Assembly (NCBI GenBank): GCA_036939755.1
Contig: JALLAZ010000131.1
Location: 1-22,199, forward strand
DNA length: 22,199 nt
Reading direction: 5' to 3'
DNA from: Stephanodiscus triporus
Taxonomy: Eukaryota > Bacillariophyta > Thalassiosirophyceae > Thalassiosirales > Thalassiosiraceae
Under the pieces are notes generated by a model. The model saw only the letters and a program-made list of their open reading frames with translations, did not search any database and was not told the DNA's origin. Positions 19,501-22,199 of this stretch are shown here, piece after piece. Within the stretch, counting starts at the first letter, position 1. Every line of letters starts with the position of its first letter. The translations under genes were made by a program, and so were the position numbers.

Positions 19501-21111
19501 TTGATCGTCGAAATTGTGATCGACGAGCTTGCTGGGGCATTGCGCCGGCTCCCCAGCAACCCCGGTCCGATTGGGCGGCGCGATTGCCGTGCGCTCCTTG
19601 CCCACCTCGGAGGAAAGGATCGGGTTGGGCCTCGCGCCCTCGGCCGTCTCCATAAGGGTCGTCCAGGTCTCGGCCAGCCCGTTCGCGGCGAGGCTGCCGG
19701 TCCACCCTCGCACGATCAATTGACCACCGACGACTAGGAACGGCTTGACGCCCGCGTTGAAGGTCGAGCTCGCCACGCCGGCGTTCCCGGACGCGGGAAC
19801 GAACGTGACGTCGGTATCCCCCGTCAGCACGATCCTCATGCTGGTGTTGTTCTTCGAGATCGGGTTGGTGTCGCTCATCTCCAAAACGCCCTGGACAAAC
19901 ACGAACTTGGTGAGCAACGTTGACTTGTGATTGGGAGGGACGTACAGTTTCCCGATGATGTCGAGACCGTCGATGGCCGTGGGGGTGGAAGGGAGGTCGT
20001 ATGTGTAACACATCCCGCACGGGACAGTAACCTTGGCGGTACCCGACAGCAACGACGACAACTTGTTGCCAGAGCAGATAGCCGTGGCGATGTTGGCGTT
20101 GCAGATAAGGGGATTGAAAAGGCCGATGGGGAACGTGTTGATCCCCTGGGTAACCTGCAGCCTGCGATTGACCTCGTGCTCGGCGGCGGCGGCTTCCCTG
20201 TCCAACCGACCACCGTCGCCGCGACGACGACGAGGGGGATGATCGCGATTCTCGATGGGGGGGCGACGGAGCCTCCGGTCACTGTGAGCCCTGGACCTGC
20301 CAAGTGCCTTCATCTCGTCCTCGGCATCCTCCGCCGGATGCACCACGACCTGCGGCTCCTGCTCCTGCTCCACAACGATGGTCTCGGCAAGCGACCCATC
20401 TTGAAGAAACGCGACGAGCTGCTCGTCGATCGTCGTCTCGGTCACCTCTTTCTCATCGAGGCCCGTTCCGGGGAAGGCCAAGCCGTCCGATGGCTCTTCC
20501 ATCATCGTGTGAGTCTCGACGTTAGCAACGCCATGATCTTCTTCGGACCCCACCGCGACCGGCTCTGTCGCGGACCCGGGATCGGTGACTCCCCACGTTG
20601 TAGAGCCGTCCATGACGATTTCGACGGGTTCGAACCCCCCCATTTGCGCATCGACCTTGAGCCCCGCGAGGGTCAGGTTTGTCAGGTTCGTCGCCCCCTC
20701 CCCCCCCCCCTCCCACCCCCCCTCCTCCTCGGTCGACCACGACGAAGAGGAACCGGAGGGCGGCGCCTCCTCGACGCCTGCCGCGAACTTTTCCGCGGCC
20801 ATCTCGCCCCCCGGCACGGTGACGATGAACTCGCCCGGTGGGACACCTTTACCCCCCGTGGCGTTGTTCGCCTGTGTGGCGCCGTCCGGCGCGTCGCAGC
20901 AGGTGGACGAGCCGAAGGAAACCACTTCCTCGGATTGAGAGGCCTCGGACTTGACGACGTCCTTCTCCTGACCAAGACCTTGAATGACCTCGGACATGGC
21001 ATCCTCCTGTCCGCGACGTTGACTGACAACGGGCAGGGCACTCTTGGCCTCGCCGAGGGAGAAGGCGACGAGGACGAGCCACGCGGTGGTGCGAAGGACG
21101 CAGAGCCTCAT
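6091..21111 (-). CDS. Giant secreted G8 / kringle / beta-helix / DUF1800 / DUF1501 protein, 27 exons
   Basis: Exons, 5' to 3': 21111-19379, 19256-18356, 18265-17496, 17401-17210, 17079-16959, 16871-16829, 16703-16611, 16510-16197, 16113-15769, 15658-15022, 14932-14586, 14524-14476, 14392-14188, 14092-13463, 13349-13229, 13134-12625, 12539-12368, 12268-10587, 10504-9815, 9717-9703, 9595-8864, 8773-8586, 8459-8131, 8040-7721, 7649-7509, 7420-6631, 6542-6091. All introns are GT..AG; the total is 12,522 nt (4,173 aa plus TGA). The start is the first ATG of the long first exon: A at -3, then a hydrophobic signal peptide. Domains by residue: signal 1-22; acidic linker to 270; Arg-rich 270-319; G8 about 344-475; beta-sandwiches 525-696 and 705-878; beta-helix 879-1504 with kringle 969-1053; beta-sandwiches 1592-1775, 1777-1959 and 1961-2139; PT linker; DUF1800 about 2280-3726; DUF1501 about 3748-4173. 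No transmembrane segment was noticed after the signal. Function is inferred: extracellular polysaccharide binding or processing. Individual junctions, especially around exon 20, need RNA support. Confidence 0.85.
7611..12798 (-). other. DUF1800 domain with two very large insertions
   Basis: Residues about 2280-3726. Core motifs in the correct order: [64 protein letters not shown] (spanning the exon 18/19 junction); [26 protein letters not shown] with [37 protein letters not shown] at the end. Bacterial DUF1800 proteins are roughly 450-600 aa. Here about 530 residues are inserted before LRQIV (2338-2868) and about 440 between WTGF and ALDHYF, the latter with a Cys-rich patch ([16 protein letters not shown]). 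The biochemical function of the family is not established. Confidence 0.85.
9703..9717 (-). other. Predicted 15-nt microexon (exon 20)
   Basis: On the minus strand, ATGTACAG is followed by 15 nt encoding PYASE and then GTGAGTCG. The upstream intron (9718-9814) has a pyrimidine-rich 3' end. Exon 19 is taken to end at a GTACGC donor (9814). The microexon keeps phase 0 on both sides. An alternative is skipping it, which also preserves frame. Confidence 0.55.
13313..13962 (-). other. Carbohydrate-binding-like beta-sandwich module 5
   Basis: Residues about 1961-2139, exons 14-15. It begins [19 protein letters not shown], contains [20 protein letters not shown], and ends [12 protein letters not shown]. 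This is the clearest CBM4/9-like copy. A Pro/Thr/Ser linker ([20 protein letters not shown]) follows and leads to DUF1800. Confidence 0.6.
13966..14753 (-). other. Carbohydrate-binding-like beta-sandwich module 4
   Basis: Residues about 1777-1959, exons 11-14 with the short exon 12 inside. It begins [14 protein letters not shown], followed by [14 protein letters not shown], and ends [12 protein letters not shown]. Same start and end pattern as its neighbours. Confidence 0.55.
14757..15397 (-). other. Carbohydrate-binding-like beta-sandwich module 3
   Basis: Residues about 1592-1775, exons 10-11. It begins [13 protein letters not shown], includes [15 protein letters not shown], and ends [11 protein letters not shown]. 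The start closely resembles module 2 (CVEL..NG). Confidence 0.55.
16704..16828 (-). repeat. Intron 6, similar in sequence to intron 4
   Basis: A block at about 16752-16798 reads, on plus, ATACCAGGCAGATTAA then CTGCAAAAGTTACACA. It closely matches intron 4 (ATACCAGGAAGATTAG then CTACAAAAGTAACACA, about 17131-17179). Intron 6 is phase 1, intron 4 phase 2. Confidence 0.7.
17080..17209 (-). repeat. Intron 4, similar in sequence to intron 6
   Basis: Partner of the intron 6 copy. The similarity covers most of the central and 3' part, including the pyrimidine-rich tract before the acceptor, while the flanking exons are not visibly alike. Confidence 0.7.
17741..17995 (-). other. Kringle domain inserted in the beta-helix
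   Basis: Residues 969-1053, wholly inside exon 3. Six Cys in kringle order: [32 protein letters not shown] and [26 protein letters not shown] and WDYC are hallmark kringle motifs, and the length of about 85 is normal. In the family, kringles are disulfide-rich binding modules. Cys spacing indicates an intact fold. Confidence 0.92.
18356..18880 (-). other. Carbohydrate-binding-like beta-sandwich module 2
   Basis: Residues about 705-878. It begins [13 protein letters not shown], contains [10 protein letters not shown], and ends [10 protein letters not shown], a typical CBM4/9 terminal strand. The module ends exactly at the exon 2 boundary. Confidence 0.55.
18902..19539 (-). other. Carbohydrate-binding-like beta-sandwich module 1
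   Basis: Residues about 525-696, across intron 1. It begins [19 protein letters not shown] and ends [11 protein letters not shown], the layout of CBM4/9 or galactose-binding-like modules (start 'NxDF..G...W', end 'DDVxL'). Family membership is by pattern only. Confidence 0.45.
19687..20076 (-). other. G8 domain
   Basis: Residues about 346-475. Characteristic flow: [47 protein letters not shown] and [14 protein letters not shown]. This matches the G8 domain (eight conserved glycines, beta-rich) of CEMIP/KIAA1199, TMEM2 and fibrocystin-L. In those proteins G8 precedes the parallel beta-helix, as here. Known members act on or bind extracellular glycans, notably hyaluronan. Confidence 0.8.
20155..21045 (-). 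other. Acidic low-complexity region followed by Arg-rich segment
   Basis: Residues 23 to about 270 are rich in Glu, Asp, Gly, Ser, Thr and Val without visible folded-domain motifs. Residues 270-319 switch to Arg-rich sequence with DRRLRRPP and [14 protein letters not shown] followed by G fits a furin-type cleavage site only loosely. The DNA here is clearly more GC-rich than the rest of the gene. Confidence 0.6.
21046..21111 (-). other. Signal peptide of the giant protein
   Basis: Residues 1-22: [20 protein letters not shown] followed by EAKS. A short basic start, a hydrophobic core and small residues near the likely cleavage site give a standard secretory signal. Confidence 0.8.
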
Positions 21112-21240
21112 CCTTACGAAATTTGGCTCTCTCCTTAGTTGAGGCTGGGTCGTCGTGTTTGCGAAGCGAGAGACGAGAGTGAGAGAGGAGAGAGAGAGAT
21201 TACCTAGAGAGCTTCAGACTTCATACTAAAGTTGCTGGCC
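21112..21240 (-). promoter_or_regulatory. CT-rich leader / core promoter side of the giant gene
   Basis: Directly upstream of the ATG the minus strand is CT-rich (runs of CTCTCTCTC around 21175-21205, seen as GA-rich on plus), ending TTCGTAAGG before the ATG. A pyrimidine-rich leader is plausible. The transcription start cannot be fixed from sequence alone. Confidence 0.35.
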
Positions 21241-21525
21241 GGAACCAAAGAGAGAAACCAAAATATCGAAACGATATTCTAAGACGGCCGAACGAAAGCG
21301 AGTGGCCAGCGTGCATCCGTCTTCTAGAGAGAAACTCTACTCACTATGTGCTACTGCTAGCTTCCGATAACTTGATTGGCAAGTAGATGCAAATAGATGT
21401 TCCTTCGAATATATGATGTGCTTCAGACCGATCACTCCACTGATCGACACCTTTTTTGTGGCGATGCGGTGGATACTATTGAATAGAGAGTAAATTTTAC
21501 CCGACAACACCGTCTCCTAAGCCGT
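21241..21525. other. Non-coding upstream flank
   Basis: No gene, tRNA or clear promoter element seen. Mixed-composition sequence between the CT-rich leader and the repeated motifs. Confidence 0.35.
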
Positions 21526-21940
21526 TTTTGCAAAGACTTGAAGTTAAAAATCGATCACTATTGATCGTGAATGAAGACTTGTTTGAACTGAAAATGATAT
21601 CGTTTGCGCGATTAAAGTTTTTCTGATCGTGATGGGGGACGGGTGGGTGGTCGGTAGAGAGTTGAATCTTCATCTTCGGTGATACTCCGGACGCTGTCAC
21701 AAAAAGACTTGAATGTTAAAAAATGTTCTGATCACTGTTGATCGTGAAGAAGCATCGATAGTATGATGTGAGTAGTGATGTGAAGAATATTGGGAATTCT
21801 CCGGCTCCCGGTTGGTCGATCCTGTGCATTTTTGCACAAAATAGGCGTCACAAAAAGACTTATGTGGTAAGCCTGTCGAATCGTTGCGCGATTTCTCGAT
21901 CGTGAAGGGCGGGTCGTTCGGACATTCTCCGGCTCCCAGA
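21526..21940. repeat. Diverged repeated motifs upstream of the giant gene
   Basis: GTCACAAAAAGACTT occurs exactly at 21696-21710 and 21847-21861, with a weaker relative (GCAAAGACTTGA) near 21530. ATTCTCCGGCTCCC occurs exactly at 21796-21809 and 21924-21937. GATCGTGAA follows the first motif in all three places, and CGATCA-CTAT-TGATCG at 21552-21567 is palindromic. The arrangement suggests about three decayed copies of a unit near 130-170 bp. Confidence 0.6.
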
Positions 21941-22087
21941 TGGATCGTTTGGACATTCCCCGGGACCTATCGTGAATTTTCATTCACGTCGTATGAACCA
22001 TACCGTACGGCACTACCCTATAGACCGGGGTTTAAGCACCACCGGGTTAACCCCGTTATTCTACCAGAGTAGTGGGTGGCTGTCAAA

Positions 22088-22145
22088 AGGGGTTGACTAT
22101 ATATTGAATATATTCATCTCCATTAGGGTGCCATAGTCAACCCCT
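22088..22145. repeat. Perfect 13-bp inverted repeat, 32-nt spacer
   Basis: AGGGGTTGACTAT at 22088-22100 and ATAGTCAACCCCT at 22133-22145 are exact reverse complements. Nearby sequence repeats related words (GAAATTTAGACTTT and GAATTTAGACTACCCC at the window end). It could be a hairpin within, or the edge of, a MITE-like element that continues beyond the window. Confidence 0.65.
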
Positions 22146-22199
22146 AAATTTAAGCCAGGCGAAATTTAGACTTTATTTATTCCGAATTTAGACTACCCC

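Noticed and set aside
19927..21138. Plus-strand ORF of 403 codons opposite exon 1
   Set aside because: It lies antisense to a well-supported coding exon in GC-rich DNA, where antisense frames stay open by chance. Its translation (Arg/Gly/Asp/Leu-rich) shows no domain or signal.
1..22199. tRNA, rRNA, CRISPR arrays, bacterial-type promoters
   Set aside because: None was recognised on reading both strands; repeats present lack CRISPR spacing.

Overview
The window is eukaryotic nuclear DNA. Its right-hand two thirds is one very large intron-rich gene on the minus strand. Short introns (about 60-130 nt) with GT..AG ends, Pro-Thr-Ser linkers of the 'PTLSPT/PTHSPT' kind, a Copia retrotransposon remnant and a transposase remnant of a type I associate with heterokonts all suggest a stramenopile alga, perhaps diatom-like. 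That assignment is inference. No bacterial operon, CRISPR array, rRNA or tRNA was seen.

Left edge (1-775, minus): a gene running off the window, open for 258 codons. It encodes two Zn2Cys6-type binuclear zinc clusters with identical cysteine spacing, a third Cys-rich stretch and a strongly basic nuclear-localisation-like segment. It is probably a DNA-binding regulator. Its promoter side is an AT-rich island (about 1034-1315) bounded by an exact 15-nt direct repeat.

Region 1.36-5.35 kb is a graveyard of mobile elements, all on the minus strand: a transposase N-terminal remnant with an in-frame stop; a 12-bp minisatellite and an 11-bp tandem repeat; a broken Copia RNase H/C-terminal region with polypurine tract and the start of a 3' LTR; and the 3' end of a retroelement ORF with a GIY-YIG-like nuclease domain. 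5.35-6.09 kb is AT-rich non-coding flank.

Main gene (complement 6091-21111): I joined 27 exons by hand. All 26 introns have GT..AG ends and phase is kept throughout. The exons total 12,522 nt, exactly 4,173 codons plus a stop. The predicted secreted protein has, in order: signal peptide, acidic low-complexity region, Arg-rich segment with an RRRR site, G8 domain, two carbohydrate-binding-like beta-sandwich modules, a CEMIP/TMEM2/fibrocystin-L-type parallel beta-helix interrupted by a kringle domain, three more beta-sandwich modules, a Pro/Thr linker, a greatly expanded DUF1800 domain and a complete DUF1501 domain. In bacteria DUF1800 and DUF1501 are usually separate neighbouring genes, so this is a fusion of that pair to an animal-like G8/beta-helix ectodomain. 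A role in extracellular polysaccharide binding or processing is the best guess.

Right edge (21112-22199): 5' flank of the giant gene, with a GA/CT-rich leader, diverged repeated motifs and a perfect 13-bp inverted repeat near the end.
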